A stretch of 64,000 bases of DNA. Source: CBDDLD01 sp965230605. GTDB taxonomy: Bacteria; Bacteroidota; Bacteroidia; Flavobacteriales; Flavobacteriaceae. Position numbers and translations under genes: made by a program. This document shows, one piece after another, positions 44,103 to 51,299 of this stretch. How positions within the stretch are numbered: position 1 is the stretch's first letter; every line of letters starts with the position of its first letter. Under the pieces are notes generated by a model, which was not told the origin of the DNA, did not search any database, and saw only the letters and a program-made list of their open reading frames with translations. The DNA lies in NCBI GenBank assembly GCA_965230605.1, contig CBDDLD010000004.1, positions 1,054,001 to 1,118,000 of the forward strand. The letters are read 5' to 3'.

Positions 44103-44579
44103 TTATTCAATAGTACCACTGCAACTCACTTTGCTATCATCACCTTCTGGGTGTACTACTATTGCTTTGCCTGTTATGTCTTTGGTTTTGTCATCACATC
44201 CAAGACACCATTCGTTACTATTGGCATTGGCAGTGCCTCTACCACCTTCGCCTACAGTGAAATTCACAATACTACCTTTAGTATCAATATCAATAGTATA
44301 CTTGCCTTCGGATAATCCTTTTATGCTTGCCAGCATACTAACAATACCATCTTTTTGGTTGAAAATCACTTTTCCTCCAACATTACTATCACTTTCAGAT
44401 GATAACTCGATAACAAGCCTTTTATCTGTATCGACAGTTTTTGGAACTTCTCTAGATTTTGTTTTTGTTTCGCCCTCAGTGTTGTCTAAGATGATTTGGG
44501 TGTCTTCTTTACCATCATTTTTACAGGATACAGTTACGATTAAAGCACCCAGAATAAATAATCGAAGTAAACGTTTCAT
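44103..44579 (-). CDS. Degenerate Cu/Zn-superoxide-dismutase-like lipoprotein
   Basis: 158 residues with a lipobox (LGALIVTVSC, Cys19). The mature part follows the order of Cu/Zn-SOD: GGKVIFNQKDGIVSMLASIK, GLSEGKYTIDI, a GEGGRGTANANSNEW loop, and DITGKAIVVHPEGDDSK before a final Cys153. Only one histidine (His143) is visible in the conserved part, so the copper and zinc ligands are missing and activity is unlikely. A Cys125-Leu-Gly-Cys128 pair replaces part of the metal loop. ATG 44579 is chosen because it starts the signal peptide. Confidence 0.65.
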   Translation of the reverse strand: MKRLLRLFILGALIVTVSCKNDGKEDTQIILDNTEGETKTKSREVPKTVDTDKRLVIELSSESDSNVGGKVIFNQKDGIVSMLASIKGLSEGKYTIDIDTKGSIVNFTVGEGGRGTANANSNEWCLGCDDKTKDITGKAIVVHPEGDDSKVSCSGTIE

Positions 44580-44642
44580 AAGTTGTTTGGTTAATAGATT
44601 TGAGTTAAAGTTAAGTAGATAAATAGGTATATGCAAATAGCA

Positions 44643-45131
44643 CTAGTTGTGTTTTAGCCACAATTTTGGATCTGTGATGCCGCGCTTTAAGTTCTCCATG
44701 ATCAAAAGTGCCTTATCGACGCGGGTTTGTGGATTCTTATAACGTTGAATGGTATAGATAATGCTACGTTGTTTTCCGGGAGTTAAACTCTCAAATATTG
44801 TGTAACCCTCGTAATCACTTAAAAGCACTGCTTCAAATTCTTCGGAAAGCTCTACACCATACTTACTTTGGTCTTCTATGAGTTGAAGCGTAAAGTAATC
44901 ATTCATAAAAACCGTTAACTCTTTTTGTTTGGCATTGCTAAAGTATATACGATATTCTCCAGACTTTTCTTTGACTAATGCCGCATGAAATTCAATGGAT
45001 TTACCTTCATGCTTAGCAATTACTTTTACACGTTTATGCCCATTATCAGCAAACGGCTTCACAATATGCTTCGGTAATGTAATACTGTATTTATTAATCA
45101 AGGTTACTTCAAATTCATCACTTTTAAGCAT
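44643..45131 (-). CDS. YdeI/OmdA-family protein with DUF1905-like N-terminus
   Basis: 162 residues, cytoplasmic. The first 95 residues are beta-rich (VTLINKYSITLPKHIVKPFA, KEKSGEYRIYFSNAKQKE), like DUF1905; the C-terminal part has SLTPGKQRSIIYTIQRYKNP and RVDKALLIMENLKRG, the YdeI/OmdA (OmpD-associated) signature. The molecular function is unknown. It is divergent from hemN; the Crp/Fnr-type site in between is positioned for hemN, not for this gene. A second YdeI-family gene lies at the right edge. Confidence 0.8.
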   Translation of the reverse strand: MLKSDEFEVTLINKYSITLPKHIVKPFADNGHKRVKVIAKHEGKSIEFHAALVKEKSGEYRIYFSNAKQKELTVFMNDYFTLQLIEDQSKYGVELSEEFEAVLLSDYEGYTIFESLTPGKQRSIIYTIQRYKNPQTRVDKALLIMENLKRGITDPKLWLKHN

Positions 45132-45155
45132 TGGTTTTAATTTTCATTAATGGTC

Positions 45156-45201
45156 ATATGACAAATATCATATTTTAAGTGAACAGATGCCAGTAATTTT
45201 G
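45156..45201 (+). promoter_or_regulatory. Crp/Fnr-type site and -7 box of hemN
   Basis: ATATGA-CAAATA-TCATAT (45156-45173) is a palindrome of TGA-N6-TCA type. A TAATTTTG -7 box stands at 45194-45201, its first T 29.5 bases from the palindrome centre. This puts the site near -41.5, the class-II activator position. No -33 element is visible. The same arrangement recurs before ccoS and ccoI. Confidence 0.8.
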
Positions 45202-45218
45202 AGTATGAATTATTAGGT

Positions 45219-46580
45219 ATGAGTAAAACACTAGTTGATAAATATAATGTGGCGGGACCAAGGTACACTAGTTATCCTACGGTTCCATATTGGGACCTTA
45301 AGACATTTTCATTAGAGCAATGGAAAGCATCTTTAAGGCAATCCTTTATTGAAAATAAATCAGATGGACTCAGCCTATACATACATTTACCGTTTTGCGA
45401 AAGCTTATGTACATTTTGCGGTTGCAATAAACGCATTACCAAACAGCATAGTGTCGAAATACCATATATAGAAGCTGTACTTGCCGAATGGAGATTATAC
45501 CTAGAAGTATTGGGAGAAACACCTATCATTAAAGAAATACATTTGGGAGGAGGAACACCTACATTCTTTTCTCCAGAACACTTGAAGTATTTAATAAAAG
45601 GGATTCTTACTAAGGCTACTTTAGCGGATGATTATGAGCTTAGTTTTGAAGGACATCCCAACAATACTACAGCATGGCATTTAGTAACCTTGTATAACTT
45701 AGGGTTTAGACGGGTCAGCTTTGGCGTGCAAGATTACAGCCCTAAAGTACAAAAGGCAATTCATAGAATACAGCCCTTTGAGAATGTGAAATACATTACC
45801 AATATTGCACGGAAAGTAGGATATACTTCGGTAGGGCACGATATTATTTTCGGACTTCCATTTCAATCACTAGACGATGTTGCTGATACAATTTCTAAGA
45901 CCCAAGAATTAAAACCGGATCGTATCGCCTTTTACAGTTACGCACATGTGCCATGGATTAAAGGAAACGGTCAGCGAGGGTTTAAAGAAGAAGATCTGCC
46001 AAATGCAGCATTAAAACGAGAACAATATAAGTTAGGCAAAACCATGCTTGAAGATTATGGTTATCATGAAATAGGGATGGATCATTTTGCACTGCCAACA
46101 GACACCTTATATAAAGCAACTTTAAATGGGAAATTACATCGAAATTTTATGGGGTATACCACTACAAAATCTAAAGTAATGATCGGTCTGGGCGTATCAT
46201 CTATAAGTGACAGTTGGTATGGTTTTGCACAAAATGTAAAAACAATTGAAGCCTATTATGAAGTTATTGCCAATAATACTTTGCCGGTTTTTAGAGGTCA
46301 TATTCTGAATGAAGAAGATGTTATTATTCGTACACATATTCTTAATCTTATGTGTCGATTTAAAACCTCTTGGGAAGAAAATCATATGAAATTTGATGAA
46401 TTGGTTGACTGTATTTCCAAATTAAAAGGTTTAGAAGCTGATGGACTCCTTTATTTTCAAAATAATAGTTTTATTGTGACCGAAAAAGGACGCCCTTTTA
46501 TTAGAAATATATGTATGGCTTTTGACTTGCATTTACAACGGAAACAGCCGGAAACACAATTGTTTTCGATGACGATATAA
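45219..46580 (+). CDS. hemN: Oxygen-independent coproporphyrinogen III oxidase
   Basis: Radical-SAM enzyme that converts coproporphyrinogen III to protoporphyrinogen IX without oxygen, in haem synthesis. The cluster cysteines are Cys60, Cys64 and Cys67, with Cys69 following (CESLCTFCGC), as in true HemN; IHLGGGTPTF, the SAM-binding GxxGxxG-like EGHPNNT and RVSFGVQDYSP follow. Length 453 matches HemN. It has an Fnr-type activator site, consistent with induction when oxygen is low. The usp gene follows after 28 bases. Confidence 0.95.
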   Translation: MSKTLVDKYNVAGPRYTSYPTVPYWDLKTFSLEQWKASLRQSFIENKSDGLSLYIHLPFCESLCTFCGCNKRITKQHSVEIPYIEAVLAEWRLYLEVLGETPIIKEIHLGGGTPTFFSPEHLKYLIKGILTKATLADDYELSFEGHPNNTTAWHLVTLYNLGFRRVSFGVQDYSPKVQKAIHRIQPFENVKYITNIARKVGYTSVGHDIIFGLPFQSLDDVADTISKTQELKPDRIAFYSYAHVPWIKGNGQRGFKEEDLPNAALKREQYKLGKTMLEDYGYHEIGMDHFALPTDTLYKATLNGKLHRNFMGYTTTKSKVMIGLGVSSISDSWYGFAQNVKTIEAYYEVIANNTLPVFRGHILNEEDVIIRTHILNLMCRFKTSWEENHMKFDELVDCISKLKGLEADGLLYFQNNSFIVTEKGRPFIRNICMAFDLHLQRKQPETQLFSMTI

Positions 46581-46608
46581 ATAAGATAACACTATAAAAA
46601 AGAAGATC

Positions 46609-47442
46609 ATGAAAAAAATTATTGTACCCATAGATTTCTCTGAACATTCGACGTACGCACTAGAAGCAGCTGCACATCTAGCTAAGCAATATGATGCAGA
46701 GCTTATAGTATTACATATGCTAGAATTATCTAATGCCGTGTTGACAGCATCTGGGAATGCTATTAATGAAGAGGCTGTGTTTTATTTAAAACTTGCAGAA
46801 CAAAAATTTGAAGCCTTTTTAGATAAAGATTACTTAGAAGGCGTGAAAGTAACCCCAATTGTTAAGCACTTTAAAGTGTTTAGTGAAGTCAATGAAGTCG
46901 CAAAATTGCATAATGCCGACCTTATTGTTATGGGATCTCATGGTGTGAGTGGCGTAAAAGAAGTTTTAGTAGGCTCTAATACTGAAAAAGTAGTGAGACA
47001 TTCTGATATTCCGGTTTTAGTTATTAAACATCACCCAATACTTTTAGATTTCAGTACGGCAGTTTTTGCTAGTGATTTCTCTGATGAGGCTGTAAAACCT
47101 TATATCAATGCTAAAAACATGTTTGAACAATTAGGTGCTGATATGCAACTCGTTTATGTGAATTCACCTGATGGTAATTTCAAAAGCTCTTCAGAAATAG
47201 ATAAAAAAGTTTCTGAGTTCTTACGGAAGGCTGATGGTAATATAGAAAATATGATCAATGTTAGTGTGGTTTCAGACTATACCATAGAGAAGGGCATATT
47301 AAACTATGCTAATTTAGTTGGAGCAGACCTTATTGCCGTTGCTACTCACGGTAGAAAAGGTTTAGCACATTTCTTTGAAGGTAGTATTTCTGAAGACATT
47401 GCAAATCACTCCACACTACCAGTTATGACTTTTAAAATTTAA
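46609..47442 (+). CDS. Universal stress protein, two-domain
   Basis: 277 residues made of two UspA domains: 1-140 (IIVPIDFSEHSTYALEAAAH, MGSHGVSGVKEVLVGSN) and 147-277 (VFASDFSDEAVKPYINAKNM, VATHGRKGLAHFFEGSI). Both glycine-rich nucleotide-binding loops (G-x2-G-x9-G type) can be recognised, so ATP binding is possible. It likely shares the hemN transcript and therefore low-oxygen control. The transcript ends at the strong hairpin at 47511. Confidence 0.92.
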   Translation: MKKIIVPIDFSEHSTYALEAAAHLAKQYDAELIVLHMLELSNAVLTASGNAINEEAVFYLKLAEQKFEAFLDKDYLEGVKVTPIVKHFKVFSEVNEVAKLHNADLIVMGSHGVSGVKEVLVGSNTEKVVRHSDIPVLVIKHHPILLDFSTAVFASDFSDEAVKPYINAKNMFEQLGADMQLVYVNSPDGNFKSSSEIDKKVSEFLRKADGNIENMINVSVVSDYTIEKGILNYANLVGADLIAVATHGRKGLAHFFEGSISEDIANHSTLPVMTFKI

Positions 47443-47470
47443 GATACACCCTAAGAACAATCCTTAATCT

Positions 47471-47508
47471 TTTGATAGTTATTTAGTTTAGTTAGTATTA
47501 CTATCAAA
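47471..47508. repeat. 9-bp inverted repeat between usp and safE
   Basis: TTTGATAGT (47471-47479) and ACTATCAAA (47500-47508) flank 20 bases. No T-run follows on either strand. It lies directly before the terminator and may be a second structure of the same 3' region. Confidence 0.5.
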
Positions 47509-47510
47509 CC

Positions 47511-47542
47511 AAAAGCGCTGAGTAAATCCACTCAGCGCTTTT
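47511..47542. terminator. Bidirectional terminator between usp and safE
   Basis: Perfect 12-bp stem AAAAGCGCTGAG / CTCAGCGCTTTT with loop TAAATCCA; A and T runs make it usable from both sides. It ends the hemN-usp transcript and the cco operon, which are convergent here. Confidence 0.9.
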
Positions 47543-47561
47543 ATCTTTTATTTATAAACTA

Positions 47562-48263
47562 TTAATGACAATTGATAGATCCTGAAGCCATTTCAACAAT
47601 CGGAGCAGGAGAGAGGTAAGGAATACCCAAGCCAAGGCCTCTAAGAATGAACAACATACCAATAATAACGACAAAAACCGGAATGGCTTTTCTGATTCGT
47701 TGTTTAACAGTGCTATTCAAGAACTTTCCCAAATAGATGGCTGTGGTCATAAGAGGAATTGTACCTATTCCAAATACAAACATATATAAACTACCTTCCC
47801 ATAAATTAGCAGTAGCAATAGCACCAAAAACTGCCATATATACTAACCCACAGGGTAAAAAGCCATTCAGAAAACCTATGGTTAAAAAGGTGTCATTGGT
47901 TTTCTTTTTTAAGGCGTTTCCTAGCCCAGACTTAACTTTTGAGATGGTCTTATATAAAGGTTTAGCGATATGATACTTTTGAAATAAACGTTGTGGTATT
48001 AAAACAATTATAATCATTAAAACACCAATAACTATGGAAAGTTGTTGTTGTATTCCAAATAGATATAAACTTTTACCTACTAATCCAAATACCAGACCTA
48101 TTAAGCTGTAGGCTAATAACCGTCCAAAATGGTATAAACTAATCTGCAGTATTTTTCTATATGAATGACTGCGGTCAACAGGTAGCATAAAGGCTATTGG
48201 TCCACACATACCAACGCAGTGTAGACTGCCCAATAACCCTAATATGAATGCTGATGCTAACAC
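47562..48263 (-). CDS. TauE/SafE-type membrane protein of the cco cluster
   Basis: 233 residues, six membrane segments, of the sulfite-exporter/UreH-like group: LGLLGSLHCVGMCGPIAFML has the Cys-x3-Cys pair in the first segment, and FLNGFLPCGLVYMAVFGAIA a conserved Pro-Cys. Such proteins accompany cbb3 oxidase genes in many bacteria, where a role in copper handling or assembly is suspected. It is last in the ccoS-ccoNO-ccoQ-ccoP-ccoG-ccoH operon, overlapping ccoH by one base. The mature cargo is unknown. Confidence 0.85.
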   Translation of the reverse strand: MLASAFILGLLGSLHCVGMCGPIAFMLPVDRSHSYRKILQISLYHFGRLLAYSLIGLVFGLVGKSLYLFGIQQQLSIVIGVLMIIIVLIPQRLFQKYHIAKPLYKTISKVKSGLGNALKKKTNDTFLTIGFLNGFLPCGLVYMAVFGAIATANLWEGSLYMFVFGIGTIPLMTTAIYLGKFLNSTVKQRIRKAIPVFVVIIGMLFILRGLGLGIPYLSPAPIVEMASGSINCH

Positions 48264-48709
48264 TAATAGAGAATGTTTGATTTATATAAATATGCCTTGT
48301 TGTGATAAGACCAGTCTACGCTAATGTCCCATCGACCATCCAACAAGCGATCGTCAGGTATGAGCAAATTGTTACCGGATAATGATATGGGAACTTCAAA
48401 ATCCAGTTGCTTATTAGATGGTCTATATAGGAACACGTTTCCTTTAATGTCTTTTATATTCATATTTCCCGGAAAATGTATGACAATGCCTTCATCGGTT
48501 ATTTCTGTACTAATAGTTGTACCAAGTGATTTTGCATTGTTCACCTTATCAATGACTTCCTGATGTTTCAATTCTTGCTGATAGTAGTCTTCAGTCACAA
48601 GGTCATGATCATATTTTTTATCCGTACTCATGTTAATCACGAAATACATGATAAAACTTATAAACCCTATAAATGCTATTACTATGGCTGTTCCCCAATT
48701 AAATTTCAT
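48263..48709 (-). CDS. ccoH: FixH/CcoH-family cbb3 oxidase assembly protein
   Basis: 148 residues: one N-terminal membrane segment (GTAIVIAFIGFISFIMYFVI) and a periplasmic beta domain with YQQELKHQEVIDKVNNA, FLYRPSNKQLDFEVPISL, and LDGRWDISVDWSYHNKAYLY. This is the FixH pattern; FixH helps assemble the cbb3 oxidase. It lies between ccoG and the SafE-like gene, with an 11-base gap from ccoG. Confidence is high on family, less so on biochemical role. Confidence 0.9.
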   Translation of the reverse strand: MKFNWGTAIVIAFIGFISFIMYFVINMSTDKKYDHDLVTEDYYQQELKHQEVIDKVNNAKSLGTTISTEITDEGIVIHFPGNMNIKDIKGNVFLYRPSNKQLDFEVPISLSGNNLLIPDDRLLDGRWDISVDWSYHNKAYLYKSNILY

Positions 48710-48720
48710 AATTCAATGTT

Positions 48721-50145
48721 TTAGTTGAAGGACCTTGGTCCTAAAAAGTTAACAGAAGTTGTTTCAATAAGCGTATCGCCACTGTAAACTTCTATGATTA
48801 ATTTATTTCTGTCTCCACTAAGATCAGATTGTTTTAATTCTATAAATAAGCTCCCTTCGGCTATGCCTTGCTCAGGTACAACAAAGGTTTCTGATGCTGA
48901 TACCAAACGAATTATACCATCCATTTTTCTTAGCTTAAAGCTGACGTCTTCAATATTTCGAGTCGTTTTATTTACCAATTTATAGGTATAAACATTACTG
49001 ATAATACCATCTGCTTTTCGTTCATATAACTGACCGGGCAAACGCAATACATTAGCTTCAATATCATTCCTCAAAGCAAGCATGCCCATTAATACACCTG
49101 TTAAGATGATTAAGACAGCGATGTAACCTTTCATCCGTGCAGTTAGCTTAAAAGGCACTTTCTTTTCTATATTTTCTTCACTTGCATACCTGATAAGCCC
49201 CTTAGGAAGGTTTATCTTTTCCATAATAGTATCGCACTCATCTATACACGCTGTACAATTCACACATTCCAGTTGCGTACCGTTTCTTATATCAATACCT
49301 GTAGGACATACATTAACACACTGAAAGCAATCGATACAATCGCCATGGCCAAGAGCAGATCGATCTTCGTTCTTTCTGAATTTTTTTCTGCCATTTTCAC
49401 CTTCACCACGCTTATGATCATAAGCTACTACAATAGACTTGTTATCTAAGAGTACCCCTTGTAAGCGACCATATGGGCATGCAATAATGCAGACTTGTTC
49501 TCTAAACCAGGCAAAAACAAAGTAGAAGACTCCTGTGAAAATGATCAGCGGAATTAGTGTATTAAGATGCTCAAATGGACCATCTACTATGTACCTCAAT
49601 AACTTATCACTACCTATAAGATAGGCAAGGAAGATATTAGCTATTAAAAAGGAGATCACTAAAAATATGAACCATTTAAATACGCGTTTCCTTATTTTTT
49701 CTGCATTCCATGGTTGTTTATCAAGTCGTATTTGTTTTCCTCGGTCTCCGTCTATCCAGTATTCAATACGTCTGAATACCATTTCCATAAAAATGGTCTG
49801 AGGGCAAATCCATCCACAAAAAATACGCCCGAAACCAACAGTAAATAGGGTAATGAATATGACCCCAATGATCATAGAGATCACAAATAAGTGAAAGTCT
49901 TGTGGCCAAAATGGAAAACCAAAAATATTGAAGCGTCGTTCAAGCACATTGAACATTAGAAATTGGTTCCCATTTATTTTCACGAAAGGCCCTGCAAACA
50001 AAAAGGCTAAGAGAAAATAGCTAACGATCTTACGCTTATCATAATAAGGTCCTGTAGGTTTTTTGGGATAAATCCAATTACGTTTGCCTTCTTCGTTTAT
50101 CGTTGCGATGGAATCTCTAAATACTTCGTTTTGAGGCGCTTCCAT
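48721..50145 (-). CDS. ccoG: CcoG/FixG/RdxA cytochrome oxidase accessory protein
   Basis: 474 residues. Membrane segments alternate with cofactor loops: GFGRIFCGWICPQTIFMEMV near the first third, and two 4Fe-4S ferredoxin motifs, CIDCFQCVNVCPTGIDI and CVNCTACIDECDTIM. The C-terminal 130 residues form a periplasmic beta domain (NKTTRNIEDVSFKLRKMDG). In other bacteria CcoG reduces copper during CuB-site assembly. It lies 10 bases after ccoP. All cluster cysteines that I expect are present. Confidence 0.95.
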   Translation of the reverse strand: MEAPQNEVFRDSIATINEEGKRNWIYPKKPTGPYYDKRKIVSYFLLAFLFAGPFVKINGNQFLMFNVLERRFNIFGFPFWPQDFHLFVISMIIGVIFITLFTVGFGRIFCGWICPQTIFMEMVFRRIEYWIDGDRGKQIRLDKQPWNAEKIRKRVFKWFIFLVISFLIANIFLAYLIGSDKLLRYIVDGPFEHLNTLIPLIIFTGVFYFVFAWFREQVCIIACPYGRLQGVLLDNKSIVVAYDHKRGEGENGRKKFRKNEDRSALGHGDCIDCFQCVNVCPTGIDIRNGTQLECVNCTACIDECDTIMEKINLPKGLIRYASEENIEKKVPFKLTARMKGYIAVLIILTGVLMGMLALRNDIEANVLRLPGQLYERKADGIISNVYTYKLVNKTTRNIEDVSFKLRKMDGIIRLVSASETFVVPEQGIAEGSLFIELKQSDLSGDRNKLIIEVYSGDTLIETTSVNFLGPRSFN

Positions 50146-50155
50146 AGGGTTTTAA

Positions 50156-51109
50156 TTAGTTGTCTCTAGTTTCAGTTTCGTTTTCTTCAGATCCAGTTTC
50201 ATCTTCAGATGTAGTTTCGGCATCTTCTTCAGCACTATTGTCCACCCAAATCTCACCTTCAGCTGCTTTAGGGTTAGCCGGCGTAGTACCTTGAAATTGT
50301 AATAGATAACTTGATACTTGAGCAATCTCTGAAGGTTTCAAACTTGTTTTCCAGGCAATCATACCTTTACCATCTCGACCACCTTCTGACACTGTTTTGA
50401 AGACATTTTTTATACCTCCACCAAGAATCCAATAATTATCTGTTAAGTTGGGTCCAATACCACCACCTCCATCTGCCATATGACAAGCCACACAATTAGC
50501 TTCAAAAATGGCTTTTCCTGCATTGAGGTCTGAAGCCTCTGTAAGAAGTTCTACAGTATTAAAGTCTACTAAATCTTTAGCTGTTTTCTTATATTCTTCT
50601 ATTGCTTTTTGAGCTTCTGCATATTCAGTTTCATATTCATCAAACTGATCATCAGCGTCAAAGACATGGTAGCGAATCATATAGATAACTCCAAAGATTA
50701 TGGTAATATAGAATCCATATAACCACCAAGGCGGTAAGGAATTATCTAACTCTTTTATACCATCGTAATTGTGATCAAGAATAATCTCATGCTCTTCCTC
50801 GATAGGTTTTGAACCTAAGAGTTTTTTATAAGTGCGTTTGATCCAGTCTATAAATGGCACTTTGTTTTTCTTAGCCAGATATCGCACTTTAGCTTCTTCG
50901 TCTAAACTTTGATACAGCACATTATCCATAGCACCGACTATAGCCTCTATAGCGATAAGTATCAGTAATACCAGTAAGAGAAACAGTAAAACCATCGGTT
51001 CCTCTATAAATGCCGGTTTTTCTCCTGAGTCTACAAAATATTCAACTAGGGCAGCAATACCAAAGAATATTAAGGGTACTCTAATGTATGATGGAATTAA
51101 ATTTCTCAT
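50156..51109 (-). CDS. ccoP: cbb3 oxidase subunit III, mono-haem cytochrome c
   Basis: 317 residues. Two N-terminal membrane spans (about 9-28, 37-62), a third at about 129-150 (PPWWLYGFYITIIFGVIYMI), then a cytochrome c domain with a single haem site Cys206-Val-Ala-Cys209-His210 and axial region GMIAWKTSLKP. Classical CcoP has two haems and one span; only one CxxCH is present here. The last 25 residues are strongly acidic (AEEDAETTSEDETGSEENE). It overlaps ccoQ by four bases. Confidence 0.92.
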   Translation of the reverse strand: MRNLIPSYIRVPLIFFGIAALVEYFVDSGEKPAFIEEPMVLLFLLLVLLILIAIEAIVGAMDNVLYQSLDEEAKVRYLAKKNKVPFIDWIKRTYKKLLGSKPIEEEHEIILDHNYDGIKELDNSLPPWWLYGFYITIIFGVIYMIRYHVFDADDQFDEYETEYAEAQKAIEEYKKTAKDLVDFNTVELLTEASDLNAGKAIFEANCVACHMADGGGGIGPNLTDNYWILGGGIKNVFKTVSEGGRDGKGMIAWKTSLKPSEIAQVSSYLLQFQGTTPANPKAAEGEIWVDNSAEEDAETTSEDETGSEENETETRDN

Positions 51110-51294
51110 GATTCAGTATCGTTTAAATGGTTATCTAAAGGAATATTACTAACAGTTCTTATGTATTCTTTCTTTGCGGTGAATACCCACCAGAAAAGCA
51201 GAACGAAGAATATAAAAAAGATCATTAAAGATATCAGTGGATAGATCTCTATCCCTGTGATACTCTCCATATGGTGTTTTACAAATTTTAGCAT
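51106..51294 (-). CDS. ccoQ: CcoQ/FixQ-like small membrane subunit
   Basis: 62-residue protein with one membrane segment (YPLISLMIFFIFFVLLFWWV) followed by FTAKKEYIRTVSNIPL. Position between ccoNO and ccoP and its single-span layout identify it as the CcoQ equivalent, which stabilises the complex. Sequence match itself is weak because the protein is so short. The start is five bases after the ccoNO stop. Confidence 0.85.
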   Translation of the reverse strand: MLKFVKHHMESITGIEIYPLISLMIFFIFFVLLFWWVFTAKKEYIRTVSNIPLDNHLNDTES

Positions 51295-51299
51295 GATGA

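Noticed and set aside
44131..44622. Open frame of 163 codons antisense to the SOD-like lipoprotein
   Set aside because: The minus-strand gene has a lipobox and family features; the plus-strand frame has none.
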